Shown: in pieces, positions 8,039 through 17,349 of the stretch
How the letters are laid out: the number at the start of each line of letters is the position of its first letter
How positions within the stretch are numbered: the stretch's first letter is position 1
Translations under genes and position numbers: made by a program
Notes under the pieces: generated by a model
The model's database searches: none
What the model saw: the letters and a program-made list of their open reading frames with translations, nothing else
What the model was told of the DNA's origin: nothing
Assembly (NCBI RefSeq): GCF_003054555.1
Contig: NZ_CP026304.1
Span: forward strand, 5,456,001 to 5,520,000
Direction of reading: 5' to 3'
Source of the DNA: Streptomyces lunaelactis
GTDB lineage: Bacteria; Actinomycetota; Actinomycetes; Streptomycetales; Streptomycetaceae
Length of the DNA: 64,000 nucleotides

Positions 8039-9862
8039 GTGGCGCGCGACATCGCGGCTCCCGGCACCGTCCCCACCAACCACCAGGACCTCATCTCCTG
8101 GGTCGACGAGATCGCAGCAATCACGGAGCCGGACAGCGTCGTCTGGTGTGACGGATCCGAAGCGGAGTACGAGCGCCTGTGCGGGGAGCTCGTCGCCAAG
8201 GGCACGTTCAGGAAACTGGACCCGATCAAGCGCCCGAACTCGTACTACGCCGCGTCCGACCCGAGCGATGTCGCCCGCGTCGAGGACCGAACCTTCATCT
8301 GCTCCGAGAAGGAGGAGGACGCGGGCCCCACGAACCACTGGAAGGCCCCCGCGGAGATGAAGGCCATCTTCGCCGGCGAGAAGGGCATCTTCCGCGGCTC
8401 GATGCGCGGCCGGACGATGTACGTCGTCCCGTTCTGCATGGGTCCGCTGGGCTCCGACCTCTCCGCGATCGGCGTCGAGATCACCGACTCCGCCTACGTC
8501 GCGGTCTCCATGCGGACGATGACGCGCATGGGACAGCCCGTCCTCGACGAGCTCGGCTCCGACGGCTTCTTCGTCAAGGCCGTCCACACCCTCGGTGCGC
8601 CCCTCGCCGAAGGTCAGCAGGACGTCCCTTGGCCCTGCAACTCCACCAAGTACATCTCGCACTTCCCGGAGACCCGCGAGATCTGGTCGTACGGCTCCGG
8701 CTACGGCGGCAACGCCCTGCTCGGCAAGAAGTGCTACGCCCTGCGCATCGCGTCCGTCATGGCGCGCGACGAGGGCTGGCTCGCCGAGCACATGCTGATC
8801 CTCAAGCTCACCCCGCCGCAGGGCGGGTCGAAGTACGTCGCCGCCGCCTTCCCGTCCGCCTGCGGCAAGACCAACCTCGCCATGCTGGAGCCCACGATCT
8901 CCGGCTGGACCGTGGAGACCATAGGCGACGACATCGCCTGGATGCGCTTCGGCGAGGACGGCCGGCTGTACGCGATCAACCCGGAGGCCGGATTCTTCGG
9001 CGTCGCGCCCGGCACCGGTGAGCACACCAACGCCAACGCCATGAAGACCATGTGGGGCAACTCGGTCTTCACCAACGTCGCGCTCACCGACGACAACGAC
9101 GTGTGGTGGGAGGGCATGACCGAGGAGCTGCCCGCGCACCTCACGGACTGGAAGGGCAACGACTGGACGCCGGAGTCCGGCACCCCGGCCGCCCACCCCA
9201 ACGCCCGCTTCACCGTGCCGGCCGGGCAGTGCCCGATCATCGCGCCGGAGTGGGAGGACCCGAAGGGCGTGCCGATCTCGGCGATCCTCTTCGGCGGCCG
9301 CCGCGCCACCGCCGTACCGCTGGTGACCGAGTCCTTCGACTGGAACCACGGCGTCTTCCTCGGCGCGAACGTCGCGTCCGAGAAGACCGCCGCGGCCGAG
9401 GGCAAGGTCGGCGAGCTGCGCCGCGACCCGTTCGCCATGCTGCCGTTCTGCGGCTACAACATGGGCGACTACATGGGTCACTGGGTCAAGGTCGGCTCCG
9501 ACAAGGACCAGGCCAAGCTCCCGAAGATCTACTACGTCAACTGGTTCCGCAAGAACGACGCGGGCAAGTTCGTGTGGCCGGGCTTCGGTGAGAACAGCCG
9601 CGTCCTGAAGTGGATCGTCGAGCGCCTCGAAGGCAAGGCCGAGGGCGTCGAGACCCCCATCGGCATCCTGCCGACGCGCGACGCGCTCGACACGAACGGC
9701 CTCGAACTGGCCGACGAGGACCTCGATTTCCTGCTCAAGGTCGACAACGAGGTCTGGCGCGAGGAGGCGGCGCTGATCCCCGAGCACCTGAACACCTTCG
9801 GCGACCACGCGCCGAAGGAGCTGTGGGACGAGTACCGCGCGCTCGTCAAGCGCCTGGGCTGA
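8039..9862 (+). CDS. pckG: Phosphoenolpyruvate carboxykinase (GTP)
   Basis: Converts oxaloacetate + GTP to PEP + GDP + CO2, the first gluconeogenic step. The 607-residue length is normal for the GTP-dependent class. Visible signatures: [13 protein letters not shown] (P-loop and reactive cysteine, about residue 275), then [19 protein letters not shown] and [13 protein letters not shown], and the nucleotide- and Mn-binding region near [12 protein letters not shown]. Start is GTG at 8039 with TAGGAG 8 nt upstream. It stands alone with a strong terminator at 9941. Confidence 0.97.
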   Translation: MARDIAAPGTVPTNHQDLISWVDEIAAITEPDSVVWCDGSEAEYERLCGELVAKGTFRKLDPIKRPNSYYAASDPSDVARVEDRTFICSEKEEDAGPTNHWKAPAEMKAIFAGEKGIFRGSMRGRTMYVVPFCMGPLGSDLSAIGVEITDSAYVAVSMRTMTRMGQPVLDELGSDGFFVKAVHTLGAPLAEGQQDVPWPCNSTKYISHFPETREIWSYGSGYGGNALLGKKCYALRIASVMARDEGWLAEHMLILKLTPPQGGSKYVAAAFPSACGKTNLAMLEPTISGWTVETIGDDIAWMRFGEDGRLYAINPEAGFFGVAPGTGEHTNANAMKTMWGNSVFTNVALTDDNDVWWEGMTEELPAHLTDWKGNDWTPESGTPAAHPNARFTVPAGQCPIIAPEWEDPKGVPISAILFGGRRATAVPLVTESFDWNHGVFLGANVASEKTAAAEGKVGELRRDPFAMLPFCGYNMGDYMGHWVKVGSDKDQAKLPKIYYVNWFRKNDAGKFVWPGFGENSRVLKWIVERLEGKAEGVETPIGILPTRDALDTNGLELADEDLDFLLKVDNEVWREEAALIPEHLNTFGDHAPKELWDEYRALVKRLG

Positions 9863-9940
9863 TCCCACCCAAGAACGTCGCGGCGGGCCAGTCCGACGTC
9901 CGCCCTGACCTGTGGGGTCACACAGGTCCGCCGCGTCCCC

Positions 9941-9971
9941 GGCCCCGGAGCCCCCTCACGGCTCCGGGGCC
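9941..9971 (+). terminator. Rho-independent-type terminator after pckG
   Basis: GGCCCCGGAGCC-(7 nt)-GGCTCCGGGGCC, a perfect 12-bp stem, followed after a few bases by TTTT. It lies 79 nt beyond the pckG stop. Confidence 0.85.
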
Positions 9972-10052
9972 GGACCCTTTTCCGCAACGGAATTCGGGAT
10001 GAGGAATGTGGCACCCGGTCCGCGCGCCTCCGCGGCCCGCGAACCGGGGCCG

Positions 10053-10439
10053 TCAGTGGGCGCCGACCAGACGCAGTTCGGTCAGGGCGGCGGTGTGCGC
10101 GTCCATCCGCTCGGCGGAGAGGATCGCGGCTGCGGTGTCGGCGCGGGACGCCGCGACGACGAGGGCGCGGCCCGCGAGGGCGTGCGCGCGGTGGTGCAGG
10201 GCCGCGGGGGCGGCGCCGGACAGGCCCGCGTGACGCGCGGGCGGGGCGCCGCGCAGGCGGGCGACCTCGTCGGCGATGCGCTCGGCGGCCGCGTCGAGAC
10301 CGAGCTCGTCGGTGACGGCGAGGAGCGCGGAGAGATGACCGGCGAGCTGGATGTCCAGCTCCTCCTCGCGGCTGCGGTGCGGGTACTCGGCATCGTCGGC
10401 CATCGAGTGGAGTGACCTGGTGCGGATCGGCTCGTACAT
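10053..10439 (-). CDS. Conserved Streptomyces hypothetical protein
   Basis: A 128-residue soluble, Ala/Arg-rich, largely helical protein starting MYEPIRTRSLHSM. The ATG at 10439 has AGGAGG 8 nt upstream, so the start is well supported. There are no membrane segments, cysteines or recognisable catalytic motif, and I do not know the family's function. It ends about 80 nt from the pckG terminator and is transcribed towards it. Confidence 0.65.
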   Translation of the reverse strand: MYEPIRTRSLHSMADDAEYPHRSREEELDIQLAGHLSALLAVTDELGLDAAAERIADEVARLRGAPPARHAGLSGAAPAALHHRAHALAGRALVVAASRADTAAAILSAERMDAHTAALTELRLVGAH

Positions 10440-10532
10440 GGGGGATGGCCTCCTGCTCACTGTCAGGAGACCATCCTAGCTTGGATTCAGTCTAAAGTTG
10501 AGTCCGGTCGTGATTCTTCACTCAAGAAGCGA

Positions 10533-11744
10533 TCAAGGCTGGCTGTAGCCGTCCAGGAACGTCCCGATCCGGGTCACCGCGTCGGCCAGATCCTTCACCG
10601 CCGGCAGCGTCACGATCCGGAAGTGATCGGGCTCCGGCCAGTTGAAGCCCGTACCCTGCACGACCATGATCTTCTCGGCCCGCAGCAGGTCGAGCACCAT
10701 CTGCCGGTCGTCCTTGACCTTGTAGACCTTGGGATCGAGCCGCGGGAAGAGATACAGGGCGCCCTTCGGCTTGACGCAGCTCACGCCCGGGATCCGGGTG
10801 AGCAGGTCGTATGCGACGTCCCGCTGCTCGAGAATCCTGCCGCCCGGCAGCACCAGGTCCTCGATCGACTGCCGGCCGCCGAGTGCGGTGGCCACCGCGT
10901 GCTGCGAGGGCATGTTCGCGCACAGGCGCATATTGGCGAGGATGGTCAGGCCCTCGATGTACGAGGAGGCGTGCGCCGTCGGGCCGCAGACCGCCATCCA
11001 GCCGGAGCGGTAGCCGGCCACCCGGTAGTTCTTGGAGAGCCCGTTGAAGGTGAGGACCATCAGGTCCGGCGCGATCGCGGCGGTCGGCGTGTGCGTGGCG
11101 CCGTCGTAGAGGATCTTGTCGTAGATCTCGTCGGAGCAGACGACCAGGTTGTGCCGGCGGGCGATCTCGGTGAGGCCGCGCAGCATCTCGTCGTCGTACA
11201 CCGCGCCGGTGGGGTTGTTCGGGTTGATGATCACGATCGCCTTCGTGCGGTCGGTGATCTTCCGCTGGATGTCGGCGAGGTCCGGCATCCAGTCGGCCTG
11301 CTCGTCGCATCGGTAGTGCACGGCGGTGCCGCCCGCGAGCGATACGGACGCGGTCCACAGCGGATAGTCCGGCGCCGGTACGAGCACCTCGTCGCCGTCG
11401 TCGAGCAGCGCCTGCATCGACATCTGGATCAGCTCGGATACACCGTTGCCGAGATAGATGTCCTCGACGCCCAGGTCGATGCCCTTGGTCTGGTAGTGCT
11501 GCATCACCGCGCGCCGCGCGGACAGCAGCCCCTTGGCATCGCCATAGCCGTGCGCGTCGCCGAGATTGCGGAGGATGTCCTCGAGAATCTCGGGCGGGCA
11601 TTCGAAGCCGAAGGCGGCGGGGTTGCCGGTGTTGAGCTTGAGGATGCGATGACCTGCTGCCTCAAGCCGCATCGCCTCCTCGAGGACCGGGCCCCGGATT
11701 TCGTAACAGACGTTTGCGAGCTTCGTCGACTGGATCACCTGCAT
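10533..11744 (-). CDS. PLP-dependent aminotransferase (AlaA-like, alanine:glutamate/pyruvate type)
   Basis: A 403-residue fold-type I class I/II aminotransferase. It shows NPNNPTGAVY, the PLP-contacting CSDEIYDKI and the Schiff-base lysine in FNGLSKNYRVAGYRSGW, all in the right order. The N-terminus (STKLANVCYEIRGPV) matches the AlaA/YfbQ branch that makes alanine from pyruvate and glutamate. ATG at 11744 is chosen because homologues begin there (MQVIQSTKL); the frame is open further upstream but lacks family similarity. Monocistronic, with a long 5' region. Confidence 0.88.
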   Translation of the reverse strand: MQVIQSTKLANVCYEIRGPVLEEAMRLEAAGHRILKLNTGNPAAFGFECPPEILEDILRNLGDAHGYGDAKGLLSARRAVMQHYQTKGIDLGVEDIYLGNGVSELIQMSMQALLDDGDEVLVPAPDYPLWTASVSLAGGTAVHYRCDEQADWMPDLADIQRKITDRTKAIVIINPNNPTGAVYDDEMLRGLTEIARRHNLVVCSDEIYDKILYDGATHTPTAAIAPDLMVLTFNGLSKNYRVAGYRSGWMAVCGPTAHASSYIEGLTILANMRLCANMPSQHAVATALGGRQSIEDLVLPGGRILEQRDVAYDLLTRIPGVSCVKPKGALYLFPRLDPKVYKVKDDRQMVLDLLRAEKIMVVQGTGFNWPEPDHFRIVTLPAVKDLADAVTRIGTFLDGYSQP

Positions 11745-12081
11745 GCCGGTGAGCTTACGGGCGTGTATCGCTGATCGCTCTGTGTTTTGGGCGACGGGGA
11801 CGTGGCGAGAATGTCCGCTTTTGGTGCATCGGCCGGTGAGAGCGGCTCCCGCCCTTCGAAAGGGGCGGCCCCAAGCGCCGGACACCTGCGGTTTACCTCG
11901 GCCGGACCGGAGCGAAGCGAGCGGGTGTTGCACTCGTCACCTTCGCCGGAGCCGATGGCACGGCCGGTCTGATGGGCCTCACCGGCGACGCGAGCCCCTG
12001 GCGGCGTCGGGTAACGGGCCGGAGCACTGGCGTACGGGCCGGGCATCGGTCCCAGCCCCGTGACCGCCCACGCCGGCATCA

Positions 12082-12107
12082 CGCCGGCGCCCCGAGAGGC
12101 GCCGGCG
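12082..12107. terminator. Strong GC hairpin
   Basis: CGCCGGCGCC-ccgaga-GGCGCCGGCG, a perfect 10-bp stem with a 6-nt loop. No gene ends nearby on either strand, so it may act as an insulator or in a leader RNA. Confidence 0.45.
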
Positions 12108-12128
12108 CTGATCCCCCGTCCCCGTTAG

Positions 12129-12154
12129 CTTAATGCGCGCATCGGCGCGTTAAG
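12129..12154. promoter_or_regulatory. Inverted repeat before the TetR gene (candidate autoregulatory operator)
   Basis: CTTAATGCGC-gcatcg-GCGCGTTAAG, 9 of 10 positions symmetrical, ends 46 nt before the regulator's ATG. AT-rich ends in a GC-rich genome and the position suit an autorepressor site. Confidence 0.55.
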
Positions 12155-12200
12155 TTGGATGGGACACTAGTCGGACACACACTGTCGACGCAACAGGGCC

Positions 12201-12818
12201 ATGACTGAACGACAGCCTCACGGCTCGGCCCGTCCCGGCGGGCGGACAGCCCGCACTCGCGCGGCCGTACTGGCCGCCGCCTTCGACGAGCTCGACGCAC
12301 ACGGGTTCGGCGCGCTCACCATGGACGGACTCGCCCAGCGCTCCGGGGTCCACGTCTCGACAATCCGCCGCCGCTGGCGCACGGTCGAAGGCGTCATCGG
12401 CGACCTGCTCGCCCAGCAGGGCACGACCATTCCGATCCCCGGCACCGGCGACTTCCGGCAGGACCTGCATGCCCTGGCCGAGGCGATCGCGCGCTTCTAC
12501 GCGAGCCCGCGCAACCGCAGTCTCATCGAAGGAATCGTCGCGGCAGCCGCCCACGACCCGCTCGTCGGACCGATCGTCCGGGACGTCTTCGCCGCCCGTG
12601 TCCAGCACGTCACCCAGCTCGTCCACCGCGCGATCGACCGCGGCGAACTCCCCCCGGACACCGACGCCACCGACGTCATCGCCGCACTGGGCGCCCCCTT
12701 CTACTACCGGCTCCTCATCACCCGCCAACCCATCGACGACCGCCTCACCCACGCGGCCGCCGAAGCCGCCTACCACGCCGCGCGAGCCGGAACCTTCTCC
12801 AGGCCGAGCCCGCGCTGA
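12201..12818 (+). CDS. TetR/AcrR family transcriptional regulator
   Basis: A 205-residue regulator. The N-terminal helix-turn-helix is clear: RTRAAVLAAAFDELDAHGF, then LTMDGLAQRSGVHVSTIRRRW. The C-terminal ligand-binding domain resembles the TetR_C_11-like group with PFYYRLLITRQP near the end. Its upstream palindrome suggests autoregulation. Downstream lies only a flavoreductase remnant, possibly the former target. Confidence 0.88.
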   Translation: MTERQPHGSARPGGRTARTRAAVLAAAFDELDAHGFGALTMDGLAQRSGVHVSTIRRRWRTVEGVIGDLLAQQGTTIPIPGTGDFRQDLHALAEAIARFYASPRNRSLIEGIVAAAAHDPLVGPIVRDVFAARVQHVTQLVHRAIDRGELPPDTDATDVIAALGAPFYYRLLITRQPIDDRLTHAAAEAAYHAARAGTFSRPSPR

Positions 12819-12838
12819 GTCCCCTCGGGCCGGCCGGG

Positions 12839-13159
12839 ATGGCATGCGTTCACCCCAGGTATCCATGCAGAAACGCCGAGTGGCATCACAAGCCGGCGGG
12901 ATTCGTCAGCTACGGGATCAACGGCGGGAGCCGCGCCGCCGAGCAACTGCGCCAGGTGGCGGGCGAGTTGAAGATCGCCGAGGTACACAGGCAGGTCGAG
13001 CTGGGGATGTTCACCGACTTCCGCTTCACCGACCCCACGGACCCGGCCGACCCGGGCGTGTGCGAGCCGGCCGAGCACCATGAGCCGGCCCTGCACGAGA
13101 TGCTGAACGAGATCATCGCCTGGTCCGGCGCCCTCGCGCCGCTGCGCGCGGCCGCATGA
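12839..13159 (+). pseudogene. C-terminal remnant of an NAD(P)H-dependent FMN reductase
   Basis: From about codon 13 the 106-codon frame matches the second half of NADPH-dependent FMN reductases: WHHKPAGFVSYG, then GGSRAAEQLRQVAGELKIAEV. The N-terminal flavin-binding half (GSxR phosphate loop and about 90 residues) is absent; the sequence before the match is unrelated. The usual GG in the SYGGxSGG loop is altered to SYGINGG. Read as a truncated gene; a short expressed protein cannot be excluded. Confidence 0.6.
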
Positions 13160-13172
13160 CGGCGCGGGACGG

Positions 13173-13214
13173 CGGCCGGGGCGGTACGCACCCGTGCCGT
13201 TGCCGCCCCGGCCG
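13173..13214. terminator. Bidirectional terminator hairpin
   Basis: CGGCCGGGGCGG pairs perfectly with CCGCCCCGGCCG (12 bp) over an 18-nt loop, between the flavoreductase remnant and the converging DUF4360 gene. Confidence 0.7.
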
Positions 13215-13225
13215 TCACCGCTCGA

Positions 13226-13876
13226 TCAGGACTCTTCGCATTCCTTCCATGCGAGCCGATAGATGGTGTTTATCTCACCGTCCGTCGAGTCCATCGTCAT
13301 GAAACTGGTCGTCTTCTTCGGGTCCGATGTGCCTGCGCCGACGCGCACTTCAGTGTTGATGTTGAAATTGCGCTTCACTCCGCACGGCGCCCATACCAGT
13401 TGACCCCATTCCGTGGAGTCGGTCGCCTGCCAGTTGTCGTCCAGCGGGCCGCGGAACGGATGATTTCTGGACGCCGTGTCCGGCGAGCCCTGGAAGTAGT
13501 ACGACGCTTTCTGCGTCGCCGTGGCGCCGTTCACCAGGCTGGCGTAGCCGCGGTAGTCGGCGCTGGCGATCGCGTAGGTGAATCCCTGCGGGACATGCAC
13601 GACGAGATTGAGCTGGCAGTTCTTCCGGAAGTCGGTCGGCCCGGCGCCCACGCCCACCTTGGCGAGGTATTCGCTGTAGGTCACCGTGAAGGCCGTATTG
13701 TCCTCGGACACCGCCACGGCGGCGGTTCCCTGGCGACACCCTGATCCATTGACTGTCGCGATGTCGATCGTGATTTTGTCCGGGGGCGCAATGCTGGACG
13801 CGGACGCGTTCTGGCCGGCGAGCAGCGAAGCGACAAAAGCCGCTGTCGCGCCACCCGCTATAAGTGCACGGGACAT
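13226..13876 (-). CDS. Secreted DUF4360 protein
   Basis: A 216-residue exported protein. The start ATG at 13876 (MSRALIAGG) has GGGAGAAG just upstream and opens a signal peptide ending near ASASS. The mature part carries the DUF4360 features: NGSGCRQGTAAVAVS, DFRKNCQLNLVVHVPQG, and FMTMDSTDG near the end, with four cysteines likely in two disulfides. The family's function is unknown; members are small extracellular beta-rich proteins of fungi and actinobacteria. It stands alone with its own terminator. Confidence 0.85.
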   Translation of the reverse strand: MSRALIAGGATAAFVASLLAGQNASASSIAPPDKITIDIATVNGSGCRQGTAAVAVSEDNTAFTVTYSEYLAKVGVGAGPTDFRKNCQLNLVVHVPQGFTYAIASADYRGYASLVNGATATQKASYYFQGSPDTASRNHPFRGPLDDNWQATDSTEWGQLVWAPCGVKRNFNINTEVRVGAGTSDPKKTTSFMTMDSTDGEINTIYRLAWKECEES

Positions 13877-14432
13877 GCTTCTCCCATCGGGGAATGTGAG
13901 GGGTTCATCCGGCGGCAGGTCCATTCAGCGGCATGGACATGTCAACTCTTCAAGTATTCGTGCGCGCTTCCCGAAGAGCCGGATCGGGGGAATCGTAAGC
14001 TCCGGAGCAGGTGCTGGATAGGGTTGTTATCAGCCGCGTGAAGGCGGTGTGAAGGAGCGTCGGGTCGCCCGCAGCGCGGGCGGCGGCCCGTCACGAACCG
14101 GCGATCCACCCGCTCGCGGACCGCGTCGCAGGGCCAGGGCGGACAGGCGTACACACCATGGGACTTGTGAGCGAATAGAAAGACAGCCCGCCCAAGAACC
14201 CCGTCATTCACCAGGGTTCGCGGCATCGGCCTCGGGTGAACCGCCCTTCCGATGCGTACGTTCGGGTGGTCTGTACGCCCTAAGTCCCTGACAACGGGTG
14301 ACGTCATAACGGTCACCTCGTAACTTTGGTGACAATGACGGAGGTTCGGATTCCGGTCTCGTCGGCAGCGCTCTCGGGCCTCATGCCGGCCACCTGACAT
14401 CAGCCGGATCCGTCCTCTTCCACACCGACTCC
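13877..14432. other. 556-bp intergenic region with clustered GTNAC-type boxes
   Basis: No gene is supported. At 14298-14346 there are several GTGAC/GTAAC/GTCAC elements in both orientations spaced by about one helical turn, resembling MtrA-type GTNAC boxes, upstream of the TPR gene. A small hairpin (GCCCGC-ag-GCGGGC-like) lies near 14068. Confidence 0.35.
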
Positions 14433-15068
14433 ATGAGATGTGACCAAGTGAAACGTAGGCGATTGTGGACAGGGCTCTCCGCAACGGCCGTGGTTGGCGC
14501 TGGGGTAGCAGTCTGGGCGTTTCTGCCCCAGCCGGCCGCCACCTCGGAATCCGAGGCCAAATCAGCGGCCCGTGCCGTCTCGGAGGCGCAGGCGCTTCTG
14601 CACGCGGGCCTTATGCAGTCGCGGTACCAGGACTACTCCGGGGCGGCCAAAACCTTCAAGCGGGTGGTGGACCTGGATCCGGCCAACAAACTCGCCTGGT
14701 ACAACCTGGGTGTCATCGCGCAGCGGGACGGCAGGACGGCTGATGCCCGCACGGCTTATGACAAGGCGTTGAAGATCGATCCGTCTTTCGACTCTGCCCT
14801 CTTCAACGAGGCGGTAATGCTCGAGTCGAGCGAGCCCGACCGCGCCATCGGGCTCCTGAAGCGAGTCGTTGCCGGCAACTCGAAGGCCTCCACGGCCTAC
14901 CTGCACCTCGGGCAGGCCCTGGCGAAGGAAGGCCGCGACGACGAGGCCCAAGACGCATTCCGTCGTGCCGTTACGGCCGACCCCAAGCTGCACCCTCTCG
15001 TACCGGAACCGTTCCAGGATTCCGCAAGCCCATCACCGTCAACGAGCCAAGCGGGTACTACCAGATGA
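14433..15068 (+). CDS. Membrane-anchored TPR protein
   Basis: A 211-residue protein with one N-terminal transmembrane or signal-anchor segment (residues about 12-32) and about four tetratricopeptide repeats: SRYQDYSGAAKTFKRVVDLDP, then LAWYNLGVIAQRDGRTADARTAY and AYLHLGQALAKEGRDDEAQ. TPRs act as protein-binding scaffolds. The start could be ATG 14433 or GTG 14448; neither has a clear Shine-Dalgarno. The stop overlaps the next ATG (ATGA), so it is coupled to the glycosyltransferase-methyltransferase and may recruit or organise it at the membrane. Confidence 0.75.
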   Translation: MRCDQVKRRRLWTGLSATAVVGAGVAVWAFLPQPAATSESEAKSAARAVSEAQALLHAGLMQSRYQDYSGAAKTFKRVVDLDPANKLAWYNLGVIAQRDGRTADARTAYDKALKIDPSFDSALFNEAVMLESSEPDRAIGLLKRVVAGNSKASTAYLHLGQALAKEGRDDEAQDAFRRAVTADPKLHPLVPEPFQDSASPSPSTSQAGTTR

Positions 15069-16339
15069 CGTCGACTGCGACACCGAGGTTCTCCGTCTTC
15101 ACTCCCAGCCACCGGCCGCGTTTCCTCGATGAGTGCCTGGCCACCCTGCAGGCACAGACCTGTTCGGACTGGGAGTGGATCGTCCTGCTCAACAACGGTG
15201 CCCGGTGGCGGCCGGAGCAGCCCGATGAGCGTGTCCGTGTGGAGGTCGCGGACGAAGTCCACGGCGTCGGGGCCGCCAAACGCAGGGCCTGTGAACTGGC
15301 ACGGGGGGAGATCCTCGTGGAACTCGACCACGACGATCTCCTGGCGAAGGCGTGCCTGGCGGAGCTCGCCAAGGCATTCGACGCCAACCCCGACGCCGTT
15401 TTCGTCTACAGCAACACCGCGCAGATCACCGAGGACGGGGAGCGGGACGAGAGCCGCTTCAACAAGGCGCACGGCTGGCAGTACGAGGATGTGCGCGTCG
15501 ACGGCCGCCGGCTGCTGCAAGCACTGTCCATGTCTCCGACGCCGCACAACGTCTCGTACATCTGGTACGCGCCCAACCACGTGCGGGCGTTCCGTAAGGA
15601 CGTCTACGAGAAAGTCGGCGGATACGACGCCACCCGTACGGTCCTGGACGACCAGGACCTGATGTGCCGTCTCTTCCAGGCCGGCGACTTCCACCACATC
15701 CCTCGCTGCCTGTACCTCCAGAGGATCCACCCCGCGAACACGCAGCGCGATCCGGAGATCAACTCACACATCCAGCGTGAGACGGTCGCCCTGTACGACA
15801 AGTACATCGAGGCCAACGCCCTGGCCTGGAGCCAGCGCCGCGGACTGCTCGCGCTGGACCTGGGCGCAGCCCACCGGAAGCCGCCCGGCTACCTGGGCGT
15901 GGACCAGTATCAGGGAGAGGGCGTCGACATCGTCGCGACCCTGCCCGGGAAGCTGGACCTGCCCGACGGCTCCGTCGGCCTGCTGAGGGCGGTGGACTTC
16001 CTCGAGCACGTGCCCGCGAAGGTGCCGCTGATCAACGAGCTGTACCGGCTTCTGGCGCCCGGGGGCATGCTCCTCTCCATGACACCCAGCGCCGACGGCC
16101 GCGGCGCGTACCAGGATCCGACGCACGTCGCCTTCTACAACGAGAACTCCTTCTGGTACTACACGGACAACCAGTACCGGACCTTCGTGCCCGAGATCCA
16201 GGCCCGGTTCCAGAATTCACGGCTGGTCACCTACTACCCGACCGACTGGCACTCCAAGAACAACATCTCCTATGTGGTGGCGAACCTCATCGCGGTGAAG
16301 GAGGGCGCCTCCCGCTGCGGCGGACCGCTGCTGGTCTAG
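15065..16339 (+). CDS. Bifunctional GT2 glycosyltransferase - SAM methyltransferase
   Basis: A 424-residue fusion. Residues 1-245 are a GT-A family 2 glycosyltransferase (FSVFTPSHRP nucleotide start, LVELDHDDLL DxD, VLDDQDLMCRLF). Residues 260-415 are a compact class I methyltransferase: LALDLGAAH in the motif I position, LPDGSVGLLRAVDFLEHVP (motif IV-like), LYRLLAPGGMLLSMTPSADGRGAYQDPTHVAFY. Such fusions add and methylate a sugar. It faces the dTDP-rhamnose genes across a shared terminator, so O-methyl-rhamnose is a reasonable but unproven guess. Confidence 0.8.
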   Translation: MTSTATPRFSVFTPSHRPRFLDECLATLQAQTCSDWEWIVLLNNGARWRPEQPDERVRVEVADEVHGVGAAKRRACELARGEILVELDHDDLLAKACLAELAKAFDANPDAVFVYSNTAQITEDGERDESRFNKAHGWQYEDVRVDGRRLLQALSMSPTPHNVSYIWYAPNHVRAFRKDVYEKVGGYDATRTVLDDQDLMCRLFQAGDFHHIPRCLYLQRIHPANTQRDPEINSHIQRETVALYDKYIEANALAWSQRRGLLALDLGAAHRKPPGYLGVDQYQGEGVDIVATLPGKLDLPDGSVGLLRAVDFLEHVPAKVPLINELYRLLAPGGMLLSMTPSADGRGAYQDPTHVAFYNENSFWYYTDNQYRTFVPEIQARFQNSRLVTYYPTDWHSKNNISYVVANLIAVKEGASRCGGPLLV

Positions 16340-16395
16340 GTCGTGTCCGACACGGCCCAGGGCCGGACAGGGCCTGGGACAGGTCCGGCACGCAA

Positions 16396-16431
16396 GGCGC
16401 CCGGCGGGGCTGTCAGCTCCCGCCGGGCGCC
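16396..16431. terminator. Bidirectional terminator
   Basis: GGCGCCCGGCGGG-(10 nt)-CCCGCCGGGCGCC, a perfect 13-bp stem between converging genes. Confidence 0.85.
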
Positions 16432-16446
16432 TCCTTGTCGGGCGCG

Positions 16447-17349
16447 TCAGCTGCTCGACCGCGCCGCAGCGGCCAGGGCGGCGAAGGCGGGCGTGTCCAG
16501 CGCTGCGGTCAGTTGGGCGTCCCACCGGGGGAGGGGCACGAGCCCGGTACGTGGCCAGCTGCTGTGGCCGAGTACGCCGAATGCCGGGCGGGCAGCGGGG
16601 CGCGGAAATGCCACCGAGCCGACCGGGCGGATCCGCTCGGGATCGAGGCCGCTCAGACGGAAGGTCTCCCGGGCCAGGCCGTACCACGTGGTGTGGCCGC
16701 CCGCCGTGCCGTGGTAGATGCCTGCCGGTGCCCGGCCGGCCAGTGCGGCACGGCCGAGGACGGCCAGCTGCCCGGCGAGTGCACGGGACCAGGTTGGCTG
16801 GCCGTGCTGGTCGGCCACCACATCCAGCATCTCGCGCTGGGCGGCCAGCCGGAGCATGGTGGCCACGAAGTTGGAGCCGTGCGCACCGTAGAGCCAGGCG
16901 GTGCGCACGATGCAGCCGGTGCGCGGCAGCAGCTCGGCGACTGCTCGCTCCCCCGCCAGCTTGCCTCGCCCGTACGCGTTGACGGGACTGGTCGGCGCGT
17001 CTTCGGGGTACGGCTGACGGGCATCCCCCGGGAACACGTAGTCGGTGGAGATGTGCAGCAGGACAGCGCCGCTGTCCGCGCAGGCGCGCGCCAGATGCCG
17101 GACGCCTGTGCCGTTCACGGCTGTGGCCGCCGCCTCGGCCTGCTCGGCGCCGTCGACGTCCGTCCAGGCGGCGCAGTTGACGACCACGCGGTGACCGTCG
17201 ACGGCCGTGCGCACGGCCGTCGGGTCGGTGATGTCGAGCTGGTCACGGCTCAGCCCTGTCACCGCGGCCTCCGGATCGGCACCGAGCTCTGCCAGCACAT
17301 CGCGGCCGAGAAGCCCGCGTGCACCGGTCACCAGCCAGCTCGTGGTCAT
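16447..17349 (-). CDS. rfbD: dTDP-4-dehydrorhamnose reductase
   Basis: Last step of dTDP-L-rhamnose synthesis: NAD(P)H reduction of dTDP-4-keto-L-rhamnose. A 300-residue short-chain dehydrogenase with GARGLLGRD nucleotide loop, VVNCAAWTDVDGAE, HISTDYVFPG and the YGRGKLAGE catalytic Tyr-x3-Lys. ATG at 17349 overlaps the stop of the upstream rfbB (ATGA), so the two are translationally coupled. Confidence 0.93.
   Translation of the reverse strand: MTTSWLVTGARGLLGRDVLAELGADPEAAVTGLSRDQLDITDPTAVRTAVDGHRVVVNCAAWTDVDGAEQAEAAATAVNGTGVRHLARACADSGAVLLHISTDYVFPGDARQPYPEDAPTSPVNAYGRGKLAGERAVAELLPRTGCIVRTAWLYGAHGSNFVATMLRLAAQREMLDVVADQHGQPTWSRALAGQLAVLGRAALAGRAPAGIYHGTAGGHTTWYGLARETFRLSGLDPERIRPVGSVAFPRPAARPAFGVLGHSSWPRTGLVPLPRWDAQLTAALDTPAFAALAAAARSSS

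Larger units (their letters stand above)
11745..12200. other. 456-bp gene-free stretch between aminotransferase and TetR gene
   Basis: The stretch upstream of both divergent genes holds a GC-rich hairpin (12082-12107) and an imperfect palindrome (12129-12154). The rest shows no gene I can support. I looked for cobalamin-, SAM- and ydaO-type riboswitch cores on the minus strand and did not find a convincing one. Confidence 0.5.

Noticed and set aside
11760..12060. Possible riboswitch in the long leader of the aminotransferase gene
   Set aside because: Isolated GCCGGTGAG-like phrases occur, but I could not assemble a cobalamin, SAM or c-di-AMP riboswitch core.
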